From the NCBI RefSeq assembly GCF_900102965.1, contig NZ_FNGM01000001.1, forward strand, positions 349,164 through 413,163: a stretch of 64,000 nt of DNA, in the 5' to 3' direction. Of the stretch, positions 1 through 7,924 are shown piece by piece (position 1 is the first letter of the stretch; every line of letters begins with the position of its first letter). The position numbers and the translations under genes were made by a program. The stretch is from Paenibacillus jilunlii. GTDB lineage: Bacteria; Bacillota; Bacilli; Paenibacillales; Paenibacillaceae. The notes beneath the pieces are model-generated. The model ran no database searches, was not told where the DNA came from, and saw only the letters and a program-made list of their open reading frames with translations.

Positions 1-26
1 AATCAAAGGTAAAAATACCTTTGATT
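1..26. terminator. Perfect inverted repeat at the left edge, possible terminator
   Basis: An 11-bp stem (AATCAAAGGTA and its complement) closes on an AAAA loop. It lies downstream of the leftward YkvI-type gene and could end that transcript. The flanking bases that would show a U-run lie outside the window, so the terminator reading is an inference. Confidence 0.45.
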
Positions 27-102
27 CCGCCCCTGATACGGGTCCTGATTTGATCCCTATCATATTCCAGTATCTGTACGAGCAGGTTCCAGCGGCAGCC
101 GC

Positions 103-1227
103 TCATTTCCGTGTAATCCGGATCACCGGTTTGACAGCGGCGATAGTGATCCCTTTACCATCCTTTCCTGGAGGGGGATCTGCCGGGCGTGGAGGCGGGG
201 ACATCGGGGCACGCAGCAGCATTACGACCCATACCAGCGACACTGCGCCGAAGATGGGGTAGAATATAGACAGAAGCGAGCTGAAGCCAAACTGGCTGAA
301 CACGTAGCAGATCAGCATCAAGAGTGGTGTCACAAGGACGGGGGCGACCGGCAGGCGCTGTTGAAGCTGTACACCGACACCATAGATATCAGCGACAAAA
401 GTGCTGAAGATCTCCATGAAAATCAGCAGCAGATAGATACTCTGTACGGCAGGGCCAAGACGAATGGCGATGGTGCCCATCGGAATTTCATACTGAAGGA
501 TGCCCGGCATTTGCGAGCTCATGGCAAAATGTGCCGCGAGCAGCATGAAGCCAATACCTATCCCTCCGAGAATGCCGCCGCGCAGCAGAGCTTGTTCATC
601 ATTCGTATGCCGGGCCAGCGGCACCAGTACGGCTTGGGCCATTCCGAGATTGAACGCAGTATAGAGCAGGGGGGACATCCAGGCGCCAAAGAAGCTGTGA
701 TCCGTCGGAAGGAACAAAAAGCGTTCCGCGCCGGGCACGCCCAGCGTATTAAAAATAATAATTAGCGACAGAGTAAGCATTAGCGGCACCACCAGGCTGT
801 TGATCTGCAGGATACCTGAAATTCCGCGCTTCAGCAGCAGGTAGGAACCCAGAATGGTTAACAGAAGCCCTGCCTGATAGGGCAGTCCGAGATGCTCCTG
901 AAAAATAGCTCCGGCCCCGGCCAGCATAATGCTGTTCACGCCAATCAGGATAATCATGGTGAACAGGCTAATGCTTTTTCCGGCACGTTCACCGAAAAGA
1001 TGGCGGTTGAAATCCTCATAAGACTCTGCTTGAACGCGCCGGGCGATGATCATCATTTTGGTGCCGAGCCAGATAAACAGGACGGTGGAAAACAGGATGG
1101 TCAGCACCGCCCAGTGCCCATAACGTGTAAAGAAACGAAGGATTTCCTGGCCGGTAGCGAAACCGGCGCCTACGATAGTACCAATATAGGTGAAGGCGAT
1201 TTGCAGTGTGCGGACATGGGATTTCAT
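103..1227 (-). CDS. YkvI-family multi-pass membrane protein
   Basis: This encodes a polytopic membrane protein of about 374 residues. It opens with a transporter-like first helix (FTYIGTIVGAGFATGQEILRF) and carries roughly ten hydrophobic segments, as in the YkvI family, which is distantly related to APC-type transporters. The substrate is unknown. I start it at the ATG at 1227 because AAGGAGGG sits five to six bases upstream. The longer reading from 1242 would place its start inside that ribosome binding site. The last 35 residues are a proline-rich, basic tail without membrane character. The gene stands alone, pointing away from xpt. The family assignment rests on overall pattern and the N-terminal motif. 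Confidence 0.75.
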   Translation of the reverse strand: MKSHVRTLQIAFTYIGTIVGAGFATGQEILRFFTRYGHWAVLTILFSTVLFIWLGTKMMIIARRVQAESYEDFNRHLFGERAGKSISLFTMIILIGVNSIMLAGAGAIFQEHLGLPYQAGLLLTILGSYLLLKRGISGILQINSLVVPLMLTLSLIIIFNTLGVPGAERFLFLPTDHSFFGAWMSPLLYTAFNLGMAQAVLVPLARHTNDEQALLRGGILGGIGIGFMLLAAHFAMSSQMPGILQYEIPMGTIAIRLGPAVQSIYLLLIFMEIFSTFVADIYGVGVQLQQRLPVAPVLVTPLLMLICYVFSQFGFSSLLSIFYPIFGAVSLVWVVMLLRAPMSPPPRPADPPPGKDGKGITIAAVKPVIRITRK

Positions 1228-1405
1228 GGCTCCCTCCTTCAAAGTGCTGCCAAGATAAAAGTAGCTATACCAAAGGATAGCCTTGTGCAGTCCATATAGT
1301 ACAGGTTATGATGTTGAGCAGAAGGACATGACTTCCGCCTAATACTTATATGAAGTGATTACAGCGGAATGTCTGGAATTATAAAGGGTAATGGAGGTTT
1401 ATAAC

Positions 1406-1978
1406 ATGGAATTATTGAAACAACGGATTTTGGAGGAAGGGGTTGTCCTTTCCGATCAGGTGCTGAAGCTGGATGCGCTGCTCAACCACCAGGTTGATCC
1501 TATGCTGACGATGGAAATGGGACGGGAGTTTGCCGGGAGATTTGCTGATGCTGGAGTTACCCGTGTGGTTACCGTGGAATCCTCGGGTATTGCCGTGGCA
1601 TTTGCCACCGCTTATGAATTGAAGGTGCCGCTGGTTTTTGCCCGCCGCAAAAAAACGCTGCTCGCTGATCCGGATGCGCTCTGTGAAAGAGTTCCTTCAT
1701 TCACCAAAGGTATCGTTACAGACATTATGCTCTCCCGGCAGTTCATTTCCCCGGACGACAAGGTGCTGTTTATTGATGATATCATTGCTAACGGCGATGC
1801 TGCGCGTGGTCTGATCAAAATCATCCACCGTTCCGGTGCCGAACTGGTCGGACTCGGTGTAGTTGTAGAGAAAAGCTTCCAGGCAGGGGCCAGAACCATC
1901 CGGGAACAGGGAATCCGGCTGGAGTCGCTTGTCCGCATTATGTCACTGAGTGAAGGGAAAATCGTCTTTGACGAATAG
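1406..1978 (+). CDS. xpt: Xanthine phosphoribosyltransferase
   Basis: This purine salvage enzyme converts xanthine and PRPP to XMP in the cytoplasm. The 190-residue product matches the Bacillus subtilis Xpt pattern from the first residues (LLKQRILEEGVVLSDQVLKLD), including VESSGIA and the PRPP-binding loop VLFIDDIIANGDAARG. The ATG at 1406 is chosen because GGAGGT lies about eight bases upstream and because homologues begin here; an in-frame ATG at 1391 would add five residues. Unlike B. subtilis xpt, I find no purine-riboswitch core in the 180 bases upstream, and no pbuX permease gene follows, so it appears to be a monocistronic gene with different control. Confidence 0.93.
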   Translation: MELLKQRILEEGVVLSDQVLKLDALLNHQVDPMLTMEMGREFAGRFADAGVTRVVTVESSGIAVAFATAYELKVPLVFARRKKTLLADPDALCERVPSFTKGIVTDIMLSRQFISPDDKVLFIDDIIANGDAARGLIKIIHRSGAELVGLGVVVEKSFQAGARTIREQGIRLESLVRIMSLSEGKIVFDE

Positions 1979-2022
1979 AGGGTGACAATTAGAGGAAGTT
2001 AGCCTATTTTTAAAACATCTGC

Positions 2023-2051
2023 TTTTCACTCTATAACTTTTCCTTTATAAT
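2023..2051 (+). promoter_or_regulatory. Candidate sigma-A promoter for the 105-residue hypothetical gene
   Basis: TTTTCA (2023-2028) and a perfect TATAAT (2046-2051) are separated by 17 bases, about 30 bases ahead of the ATG at 2083. Confidence 0.5.
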
Positions 2052-2082
2052 AAAAATTAGACATGAGAGAGGAGGCGTCACA

Positions 2083-2400
2083 ATGGGGAAAGAACCGGTG
2101 ACAGAGCAATTTTTTATTGATAAACTAACCGAGGCCAAGGATCACTTCGAGCGTGCGCTGGATTGCAAACATACGGAATTCGACGATCTGTATCCCTATA
2201 TGATCGAACATCCTCAGTTTTTCTGGTACAAACGTTATGTCGCTTGGTCTGAGCTTTTGACCATCACAAGCCTGTGTGAAGAGCTGTCCTTCAACTGGAG
2301 ACAGAAATTCAGTGATCATCAGGTGGAGTATTTGGAGCAACGTGTGATGTCCGCTAAAGTTCTTGACTTCTGGTTTGAGAAGAATGAAGCGCTGATATAG
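2083..2400 (+). CDS. Conserved hypothetical protein, 105 residues
   Basis: I do not recognise a named family. The product is soluble, acidic and rich in aromatic residues (repeated Trp/Tyr/Phe such as HPQFFWYKRYVAWSELL), probably all alpha-helical. No signal peptide or membrane segment is visible. The start is secure: GAGAGGAGG lies eight bases before the ATG and a good promoter stands upstream. A hairpin terminator follows at 2438. It is therefore a short monocistronic unit. No function can be assigned from the sequence. Confidence 0.7.
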   Translation: MGKEPVTEQFFIDKLTEAKDHFERALDCKHTEFDDLYPYMIEHPQFFWYKRYVAWSELLTITSLCEELSFNWRQKFSDHQVEYLEQRVMSAKVLDFWFEKNEALI

Positions 2401-2437
2401 AACTTCATAAGATATAAGGATTGACCTGCAAGCAACT

Positions 2438-2468
2438 AGACCCGGATGGTTACTCATTTGGGTCTTTT
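2438..2468 (+). terminator. Rho-independent terminator
   Basis: AGACCC pairs with GGGTCT around a 16-base loop in which a short ATG/CAT helix can also form, and is followed by a run of T residues. It ends the unit at 2083-2400. Confidence 0.6.
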
Positions 2469-2522
2469 TCACGGCTGGATTAGGGAATGCATGTGTTGGA
2501 AAGGAAAGGTGATTTCAGTCAT

Positions 2523-2741
2523 ATGATCAGTGATGAGCAGCTGGATGCCTACCGGATTTCCGGTGAGAAGATACGTGTTGTACGAGACGGATTGGAGAGC
2601 AATGATGTAAAAGGGATTGTGCTGGCTTGGGACGAGTCTCAGGTGATGATCCGCCGGCCCAATAAGCGCGTTGTGAAGCTGGACCGCAACTATATATACC
2701 AGCCCTTCGCCGAACCCAGACAAGACCCGGAGAATATATAA
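2523..2741 (+). CDS. Small conserved hypothetical protein, about 72 residues
   Basis: This is a small soluble protein of unknown function with a pattern of short beta strands (KIRVVRDGLESNDVKGIVLAWDESQVMIRRPNKRVVKLDR) resembling a small barrel. I prefer the ATG at 2523, which begins MISDEQLDAYRI and has GAAAGGTGA about 11 bases upstream. An upstream in-frame ATG at 2487 would add 12 residues but has no clear ribosome binding site. A strong hairpin at 2756 separates it from the convergent gene at 2806. Coding status is supported by its isolated position and a plausible start signal, not by a recognised family. Confidence 0.6.
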   Translation: MISDEQLDAYRISGEKIRVVRDGLESNDVKGIVLAWDESQVMIRRPNKRVVKLDRNYIYQPFAEPRQDPENI

Positions 2742-2755
2742 TATACAGCAGCACT

Positions 2756-2787
2756 AACAGCCCCGTCCGCTTAAGGACGGGGCTGTT
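2756..2787. terminator. GC-rich hairpin between convergent genes
   Basis: A perfect 13-bp stem (2756-2768 with 2775-2787) closes on a six-base loop. It lies exactly between two convergent genes and probably ends both transcripts. There is no long U-run on either strand, which lowers confidence in pure intrinsic termination. Confidence 0.6.
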
Positions 2788-2805
2788 GCAGCGGCAGGGC
2801 AGGTC

Positions 2806-3261
2806 TTAGATCGATAAAGCCATCTGTTCCACCGCTTCTTCTCTGGGAAGCACATTAAGCTCAGGATTCAGACCGAGATAGGCACGCATCCGCAGCATCA
2901 TTTCATTACGGAAGCCGGGCCAGGGAATATTCATCTCTCCGGCATATCCACGGCAGGAATACGAGGCCTCTACACCACGCTGATCCTGGCGGACGGTTGT
3001 GATCTTCAGATTATGCGCGGTGAGTTCGCGGGTGACCTCCTGCAGCATAAGCGAAGTCTTCTTCGTTGCACCAGACACAAGCTCCATATACAGCTGCGGT
3101 GTCTTGAACAATCCGCTCTTGCCGATGACCCGGCAATCGCGTTCAAATACTTTATGAATGAACGTCAGCAGCAAATAGCTTCGGACAAGTGACTTTTCGT
3201 CTTTGGTTATATCTTCTGGGATCAATGGTGTATTGAGTGTGCTTCTCTTGGTAGTCGCCAT
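2806..3261 (-). CDS. Conserved hypothetical protein, 151 residues
   Basis: This is a soluble protein of unknown function. Residues from about 25 to 75 form predicted amphipathic helices (KSLVRSYLLLTFIHKVFERD); the middle region looks mixed alpha/beta, with WPGFRNEMMLRMRAYLGL near the end. I start it at the ATG at 3261 because GAGGTGA lies five bases upstream; an in-frame GTG at 3270 overlaps that signal. It is transcribed toward the hairpin at 2756. It is separated from the tRNA-Leu promoter by about 115 AT-rich bases that hold its own promoter. No motif allows a functional call. Confidence 0.65.
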   Translation of the reverse strand: MATTKRSTLNTPLIPEDITKDEKSLVRSYLLLTFIHKVFERDCRVIGKSGLFKTPQLYMELVSGATKKTSLMLQEVTRELTAHNLKITTVRQDQRGVEASYSCRGYAGEMNIPWPGFRNEMMLRMRAYLGLNPELNVLPREEAVEQMALSI

Positions 3262-3375
3262 ATAAATCACCTCATTTATAGTATGCGAACCTTTGTTCTC
3301 ATTATACTCCTAACCAGCAAAAAAAAGCAATATTTATACAAAAATTTATGCATATAAAATAATTACGAAAAAGTA

Positions 3376-3404
3376 TTGACTCCATAAGTCCTGAATGGTA
3401 TGAT
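3376..3404 (+). promoter_or_regulatory. Promoter of tRNA-Leu
   Basis: TTGACT (3376-3381) and TATGAT (3399-3404) are spaced by 17 bases and lie about 35 bases before the mature tRNA 5' end. Confidence 0.7.
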
Positions 3405-3439
3405 CTATCTTGTGGCCGCGAAAGCGTGTCCAATGATAT

Positions 3440-3523
3440 GCGGTCGTGGCGGAATTGGCAGACGCGCACGGTTCAGGTCCGTGTGGTAGCAATACCGTGG
3501 AGGTTCGAGTCCTCTCGACCGCA
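3440..3523 (+). tRNA. tRNA-Leu (CAG)
   Basis: The 84-nt gene folds as a class II tRNA. The acceptor arm pairs GCGGTCG (3440-3446) with CGACCGC (3516-3522), followed by A as discriminator. The anticodon stem CACGG/CCGTG encloses TTCAGGT, so the anticodon is CAG at 3474-3476. A long variable arm and the TTCGAGT T-loop are present. CCA is not encoded. It has its own promoter and terminator and is a single-gene unit. Confidence 0.95.
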
Positions 3524-3535
3524 TCATATTATCGT

Positions 3536-3566
3536 AAAGCCCCTTCTTCTGAAGGGGCTTTTGCTT
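3536..3566 (+). terminator. Terminator after tRNA-Leu
   Basis: AAAGCCCCTTC pairs with GAAGGGGCTTT around a TTCT loop, followed by a T-rich tail. Confidence 0.85.
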
Positions 3567-3614
3567 TGTCCAGGGATGGATAAGACTCATTTTATCCATA
3601 AATCATTTTGTGAT

Positions 3615-3643
3615 TTGACACACAAATTTATCCGGTATATTAT
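3615..3643 (+). promoter_or_regulatory. Promoter upstream of the thioredoxin/flavoprotein pair
   Basis: A consensus TTGACA (3615-3620) and TATTAT (3638-3643) are spaced by exactly 17 bases. A second possible promoter (TTGAAT 3679-3684, TATAAA 3702-3707, 17-base spacer) lies closer to the gene, overlapping an inverted repeat. Confidence 0.65.
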
Positions 3644-3654
3644 AGACACATTAA

Positions 3655-3691
3655 ATCCTTTATTTAATATTTTTTTATTTGAATAAAGGAT
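3655..3691. promoter_or_regulatory. Inverted repeat between promoter and trx gene, candidate operator
   Basis: ATCCTTTATT (3655-3664) and its exact complement AATAAAGGAT (3682-3691) flank 17 AT-rich bases. It lies just after the strong promoter and overlaps the -35 of the second one, a suitable place for a repressor. The regulator is unknown. Confidence 0.4.
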
Positions 3692-3731
3692 ATAAAAAGT
3701 CTATAAAAGTTACAATGGGAGGTCGATAACA

Positions 3732-4052
3732 ATGGCTATACAACATGCAACAGATCAGAATTTCAAACAGCTGGTTCAGGGAAATGGAGTAACGGTAGTG
3801 AACTTTTGGGCTTCCTGGTGTGGGCCGTGCAGAATGTTTGCTCCTGTTTTGGAGGCTTTTGCAAATGAGGCAGAAGGGAAGGTTAGTGTCATTAAAGTCA
3901 ATGTGGATGAAAATCCGGTTACGTCCGCCCAGTATGGCATTATGAGTATTCCTTCCACGCTTATTTTTCAGAATGGCACATTAAAATATAAGGAAGCAGG
4001 GATTCTGCCGGCAGGTACTCTGCGTACTCTGGTTTCAGGAGAAGCAGGATGA
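3732..4052 (+). CDS. Thioredoxin
   Basis: This is a 106-residue cytoplasmic thioredoxin, a dithiol-disulfide oxidoreductase. It has the classical active site WCGPC (Cys30 and Cys33), the buried acidic region following it, and the cis-proline loop SIPST. The GGGAGGTCG ribosome binding site supports the ATG at 3732. Its stop overlaps the start of the flavoprotein gene by four bases (ATGA), so the two proteins are translationally coupled and probably act as a reductase-carrier pair. It is likely a secondary thioredoxin because housekeeping trxA is not normally in this arrangement. It is transcribed from its own promoter region, which carries an inverted repeat. Confidence 0.93.
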   Translation: MAIQHATDQNFKQLVQGNGVTVVNFWASWCGPCRMFAPVLEAFANEAEGKVSVIKVNVDENPVTSAQYGIMSIPSTLIFQNGTLKYKEAGILPAGTLRTLVSGEAG

Positions 4053-4957
4053 GCTACGATTGTGCGATTATTGGCGGAGGACCGGCAGGATTAAATGCGG
4101 CTTTGGTGCTCGGCAGAGCGAGGCGGAAGGTAATTGTACTCGACAACAGCCAGTCCAGAAACGCGGTAACTCATGCCTCCCACGGATTTATTACCAGAGA
4201 TGGTGTGACACCGGCTGAATTCCGGCGTATAGCCTATGAAGAGGTGCTGCGGTATCCGTCGGTTGCTCACCAATCCATCCAAGTTACTGATGTCCGCCGG
4301 GCAGGCAATGAATTTTCAATAACTACAGAAGACGGAGCCTCCGTAACGGCCCGCAAGCTGCTGATCGCTACGGGACTGCGTGAGATTTTTCCCGACATTC
4401 CCGGGTTAAGCGAGCATTATGGAAGAAGCCTGTTCAACTGTCCCTACTGCGATGGCTGGGAGCTTCGGGATCAACCGCTTATCGTGGTGTCCGGTCAGCC
4501 GGGAGTGTTCCATATGGCCAAAATCCTGTATAACTGGAGCAAAGACCTGATAGTTGCCACAGGCGGGGAGGATGTGCTGACAATAGAGCAGCGGGAACTT
4601 CTTGCGTCCAGGAATATTAGGATCATTGAGACGCCTGTGACTGCATTTATCGGCAGTGCAGGTAAGCTGCAGCACGTGGAATTTGCAGACGGTACGCAGC
4701 TTAAGCGGAGTGGTGGATTTATTGCTCCGCAGCTGCAGCCAAAGGCTGATTTTCAGGCACAGCTGGGTTATGAAGTGACAGAGACGGGCGGAATTGCCAC
4801 GAGTGAGATGGGAAAAAGCTCAGTACCCGGAATATACGCTGCCGGAGATGCCTCCTATGTGATGCCCTCGCAATTAATCTACGCCGCTGCCCAGGGCAGC
4901 AAGGCTGCTATGTCCATCAACATGGAACTGACGGAAGAGGAGTTCGCGGGCAGATAA
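4049..4957 (+). CDS. Thioredoxin-reductase-like FAD/NAD(P) oxidoreductase with CPYC motif
   Basis: The 302-residue protein has an N-terminal FAD-binding GGGPAG motif (residues about 9-14), a central redox pair in NCPYCDGWEL (Cys131 and Cys134) and the C-terminal AAGDAS flavin-binding motif. The CPYC pair differs from the CATC of housekeeping TrxB and resembles TrxR-like dithiol oxidases and reductases of the GliT/HlmI type. It is coupled to the thioredoxin gene by a four-base overlap, so I infer that it reduces that thioredoxin or a small disulfide. The second, NAD(P)-binding glycine motif is weak (VVSGQPGVFHMA), leaving the electron donor uncertain. The start is fixed by the overlap. Confidence 0.85.
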   Translation: MSYDCAIIGGGPAGLNAALVLGRARRKVIVLDNSQSRNAVTHASHGFITRDGVTPAEFRRIAYEEVLRYPSVAHQSIQVTDVRRAGNEFSITTEDGASVTARKLLIATGLREIFPDIPGLSEHYGRSLFNCPYCDGWELRDQPLIVVSGQPGVFHMAKILYNWSKDLIVATGGEDVLTIEQRELLASRNIRIIETPVTAFIGSAGKLQHVEFADGTQLKRSGGFIAPQLQPKADFQAQLGYEVTETGGIATSEMGKSSVPGIYAAGDASYVMPSQLIYAAAQGSKAAMSINMELTEEEFAGR

Positions 4958-5150
4958 ATTATGGTGATTTGGCGGCCATGCCGGGAAGATTCCTGGCTCT
5001 GGTGAAATGAAATAGTGAGGATCTCAGCGGGCTTCTGGTAAAAATGGCAGCAATGATAGAATGGTCCATAATTGTTTTTTCCCTTTCCGGTTGAATGAAC
5101 TTCTGTTATCTTGAAGAGGCAATGATACAGGCTGGAAGGATGACAAGCTA

Positions 5151-6053
5151 ATGAAAATTGAAGCGTTAAGTCAGGACAGAAGAGACGAATTTTTGAATTT
5201 TTGCCGGAAACACCGGGCGGAGGTTGATGAATCTTTTTTATATGAAGAGGACCTTGCCGGGTTTGAGCTTTCTGAAGAGAACCCCACGTATGTAGCGATA
5301 AATGCACAGGGAACGCTGGTTGCGGCAGCTTCGCTGATCCTGAATGATTACAACCGCAGAGGGCGGAAAGGCCGTTTTCGGATTTTCCAGGCGGATACTG
5401 CTGATCAGACGATTTACCGGGGGCTGCTGCAAGCCATTCTACCGCATACGGCAGGTCTGGATAGGCTGGATATATTTGTGCCGACGGTTAATACCAGAGA
5501 GACGGACAATATGCTGGCTGCCGGGTTTACCGTGGAGCGCTACTCCTACTTACTCGTCAGAGATGAAGAGAACATTCCTGATTTCAGCTTGCCCAGCGGA
5601 TACGAAATTAAGCCCTTTCGGCCTGGAACCGATGAGTCTGTCTGGTGTGAGGTGAGAAATGCCGGCTTTGCCAAGCTAAAAGGAAGTGAAACGCCGGCCA
5701 CACCAGAGATGGTAACCAAGATGATCTCCGGCAAAGACTACATTGCCAACGGCTTATTAATCCTCTACCATAACAGCCGGGCCGTCGGAATTGTCCGTGG
5801 GGCAGATGATGACTACGAAGGTTCACCCATCATGAATATTGGCCCTTTGGCTGTTCTGCCGGAATATCAAGGGAAGGGACTTGGAAGAATTCTGCTCAGA
5901 GCGGCACTGCAGTTCGCCAAGGAGCAGTCATACACGCAAACCGTATTATGTGTAAATGCTGAAAATGAGCGTGCCCAGGCGCTGTATATCGCAGAGGGTT
6001 TCAAGCAGGTGGAGGCTGTTGCCTGCTTCACATATGATCTGACAGCTAAATAA
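5151..6053 (+). CDS. Tandem GNAT-domain acetyltransferase
   Basis: The 300-residue protein appears to contain two GNAT folds. The N-terminal one (about 1-135) is degenerate. The C-terminal one (about 150-300) keeps the acetyl-CoA-binding motif A in LPEYQGKGLGRILL and the later NAENERAQALYIAEGF. This double architecture is seen in mycothiol-synthase-like proteins, but the acceptor here is unknown. Cytoplasmic; no signal peptide. The ATG at 5151 has a modest AAGGA signal about 12 bases upstream. It is monocistronic, followed by a clear terminator at 6068. Confidence 0.8.
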   Translation: MKIEALSQDRRDEFLNFCRKHRAEVDESFLYEEDLAGFELSEENPTYVAINAQGTLVAAASLILNDYNRRGRKGRFRIFQADTADQTIYRGLLQAILPHTAGLDRLDIFVPTVNTRETDNMLAAGFTVERYSYLLVRDEENIPDFSLPSGYEIKPFRPGTDESVWCEVRNAGFAKLKGSETPATPEMVTKMISGKDYIANGLLILYHNSRAVGIVRGADDDYEGSPIMNIGPLAVLPEYQGKGLGRILLRAALQFAKEQSYTQTVLCVNAENERAQALYIAEGFKQVEAVACFTYDLTAK

Positions 6054-6067
6054 AGGTAATGATGAAG

Positions 6068-6090
6068 CGCCTGGGAGACCGGGCGTTTTT
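6068..6090 (+). terminator. Terminator after the GNAT gene
   Basis: CGCCTGG pairs with CCGGGCG (one T-G pair) around GAGA and is followed by five T residues. Confidence 0.75.
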
Positions 6091-6225
6091 GACATATATA
6101 TATATATTGGGGTCCCCGCAAGATGCCCGAATCATCTTCAACATTTACACTTGAGGAAGGAGAATGCCTTTGTTTGTAGAAATTTTTGTAGCGCCAAAAT
6201 AACAGTTACAGAAAGGAACATTCCA

Positions 6226-7872
6226 ATGAAAACACTGGTCATTGTTGACGATGAGCCTTCGGTGCTGAACGGATTGCGCAGCTATGTAGACTGGGCGGGG
6301 CAGGGGATCGAGCTGGTTGGCACGGCGGATGACGGAGATGCGGGACTTGAGATGATCAAGGAGCTAAAGCCGGATATCGTGCTGACCGATGTGCAGATGC
6401 CGGCGATGGACGGCATCCGGATGGCTGCGGAAGTGCGTGCGGTACTGCCTTTCACCAAAATCGTGTTCATCAGCGGGCATAACGATGCCGATTATTTGCG
6501 GTCTGCGCTGCAGATCCATGCGGTGGATTACCTCCTGAAGCCCATCCGCCGCAAAGAGCTGGCCTCTGTCATGGGCAAGGTGACGGGAGCGCTTGATGCG
6601 GAAGCAAGGGAACGCAACCGGGTGAAGGAGATGCAGGTTAAGCTGGCCCAGAGCCTGCCGCTGCTGCGTGAACGGTTTCTCCTGTCCGTCATCAGTGACC
6701 GCATCCATCCGGCGCATATCCGGGAGAAGCTTGAATTTCTGGATTTGACGATGTTATCTGCAAGCGGTTACATTGTGATCGTCATTATGATTGATGATGT
6801 GCCACAGGTACTGGATACCCGCAGCGAACAGGATAAGCAGCTGCTCTCCTACACGGTGCTGAATATTATACAGGAATTAATCGACAAGCAGATGCGGGGC
6901 ATTACCTTTGAGAAGCAGCCCGGAGAATATGTGGGTATACTGCTGACCCGGCAGATGGAGGACGGGGATACGGAAGAGGCTGAGGAGGCCCAGTCTCCGG
7001 AGCAGGAGCTTCTCCTGCTGGCGGAATCCATCCGTGACAATCTGCGGCAATGGCTGAAGCTCAGTGTGACCATCGGGGTGGGCGAAGGCGTCAGCAGCTT
7101 GCCGGAATTACCGTCGTCCTACAAGCAGGCGAAAGGTGCGGCAGACCAGAAATGGTATCTGGGCAAAAACCGCATTCTTTCGATGGATAAGCTGGAATCC
7201 GCTGAGCATCTGCGGTACCGCTATGAAGCGGAGTGGAGTGAACGGGTGCTCACGGCATTGAGATCAGGAGACCGTGAGCGCACCTTGAGCGAGCTGGAGC
7301 AGATTTTTGCACGGCTGGAGCAGAACCGCGGGCAGGGCTCCCGTTATGCCCAGAATGTCAGCCTGCATCTGATCCTGCAATCCGGGCAGGTTATGCTTGA
7401 GCTGAACGGGATGTCAGAAGAGTGGGAGCAGAAGGAGATCGAAGCCTGGAAGCAGGTAATGCGCCAGGAAACGATACAGGATTTACTGCAGTATACTGCG
7501 GCATATCTGCAAGAGGTTTGCGATTACTCCCGTTTGAAGCGTAATGGAAAAGCCAGCGAGGTTATTGAACGGGTACGCTTGCTGATCGGACAGAGATATT
7601 CCGAGAATTTAAGCGCAGCGGACATCGCTGAAGGCGTATATCTCAGCCCTACCTACGTCAGACTGCTGTTCAAGCAGGAAACCGGAGAAACCTTATTTGA
7701 ATATCTGACCAAGGTCCGGGTGGAGCAGGCCAAGAACCTGCTGAAAGATCCGCAGAATAAATTGTATGAGGTCTGTTATGCGGTGGGTTATACCGATCCC
7801 AGCCACTTCAGCAAGCTGTTCAAAAAAATAACCGGATATACACCAAGCGCATACAGGGAGCAGCTTACATGA
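6226..7872 (+). CDS. YesN-type AraC-family response regulator
   Basis: This DNA-binding response regulator (548 residues) has an N-terminal receiver domain (residues 1-120) with Asp8/Asp9 and the phosphoacceptor Asp55 in LTDVQMP. A long middle region follows, and a C-terminal AraC double helix-turn-helix (about 450-548; SPTYVRLLFKQETGETL, VGYTDPSHFSKLFKK). The ATG at 6226 starts at MKTLVIVDDEP behind AAAGGAAC; the longer in-frame reading from 6151 adds 25 residues unlike the family. The partner kinase gene follows 52 bases downstream. In Paenibacillus such pairs usually switch on a neighbouring sugar ABC transporter, here the one at 10874. Confidence 0.93.
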   Translation: MKTLVIVDDEPSVLNGLRSYVDWAGQGIELVGTADDGDAGLEMIKELKPDIVLTDVQMPAMDGIRMAAEVRAVLPFTKIVFISGHNDADYLRSALQIHAVDYLLKPIRRKELASVMGKVTGALDAEARERNRVKEMQVKLAQSLPLLRERFLLSVISDRIHPAHIREKLEFLDLTMLSASGYIVIVIMIDDVPQVLDTRSEQDKQLLSYTVLNIIQELIDKQMRGITFEKQPGEYVGILLTRQMEDGDTEEAEEAQSPEQELLLLAESIRDNLRQWLKLSVTIGVGEGVSSLPELPSSYKQAKGAADQKWYLGKNRILSMDKLESAEHLRYRYEAEWSERVLTALRSGDRERTLSELEQIFARLEQNRGQGSRYAQNVSLHLILQSGQVMLELNGMSEEWEQKEIEAWKQVMRQETIQDLLQYTAAYLQEVCDYSRLKRNGKASEVIERVRLLIGQRYSENLSAADIAEGVYLSPTYVRLLFKQETGETLFEYLTKVRVEQAKNLLKDPQNKLYEVCYAVGYTDPSHFSKLFKKITGYTPSAYREQLT

Positions 7873-7924
7873 GGCCGCCTGAACTCTTGCGGGAACAAGC
7901 CGGACAGATTGGGGTGTCTGCATT

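Noticed and set aside
1290..1405. Purine riboswitch expected upstream of xpt
   Set aside because: The region lacks the conserved loop and junction motifs of the purine aptamer; I see no aptamer.
6093..6107. TATATATATATATATA run as a promoter or microsatellite locus
   Set aside because: It is a simple AT dinucleotide run after a terminator with no paired -35 element or coding consequence; not informative.
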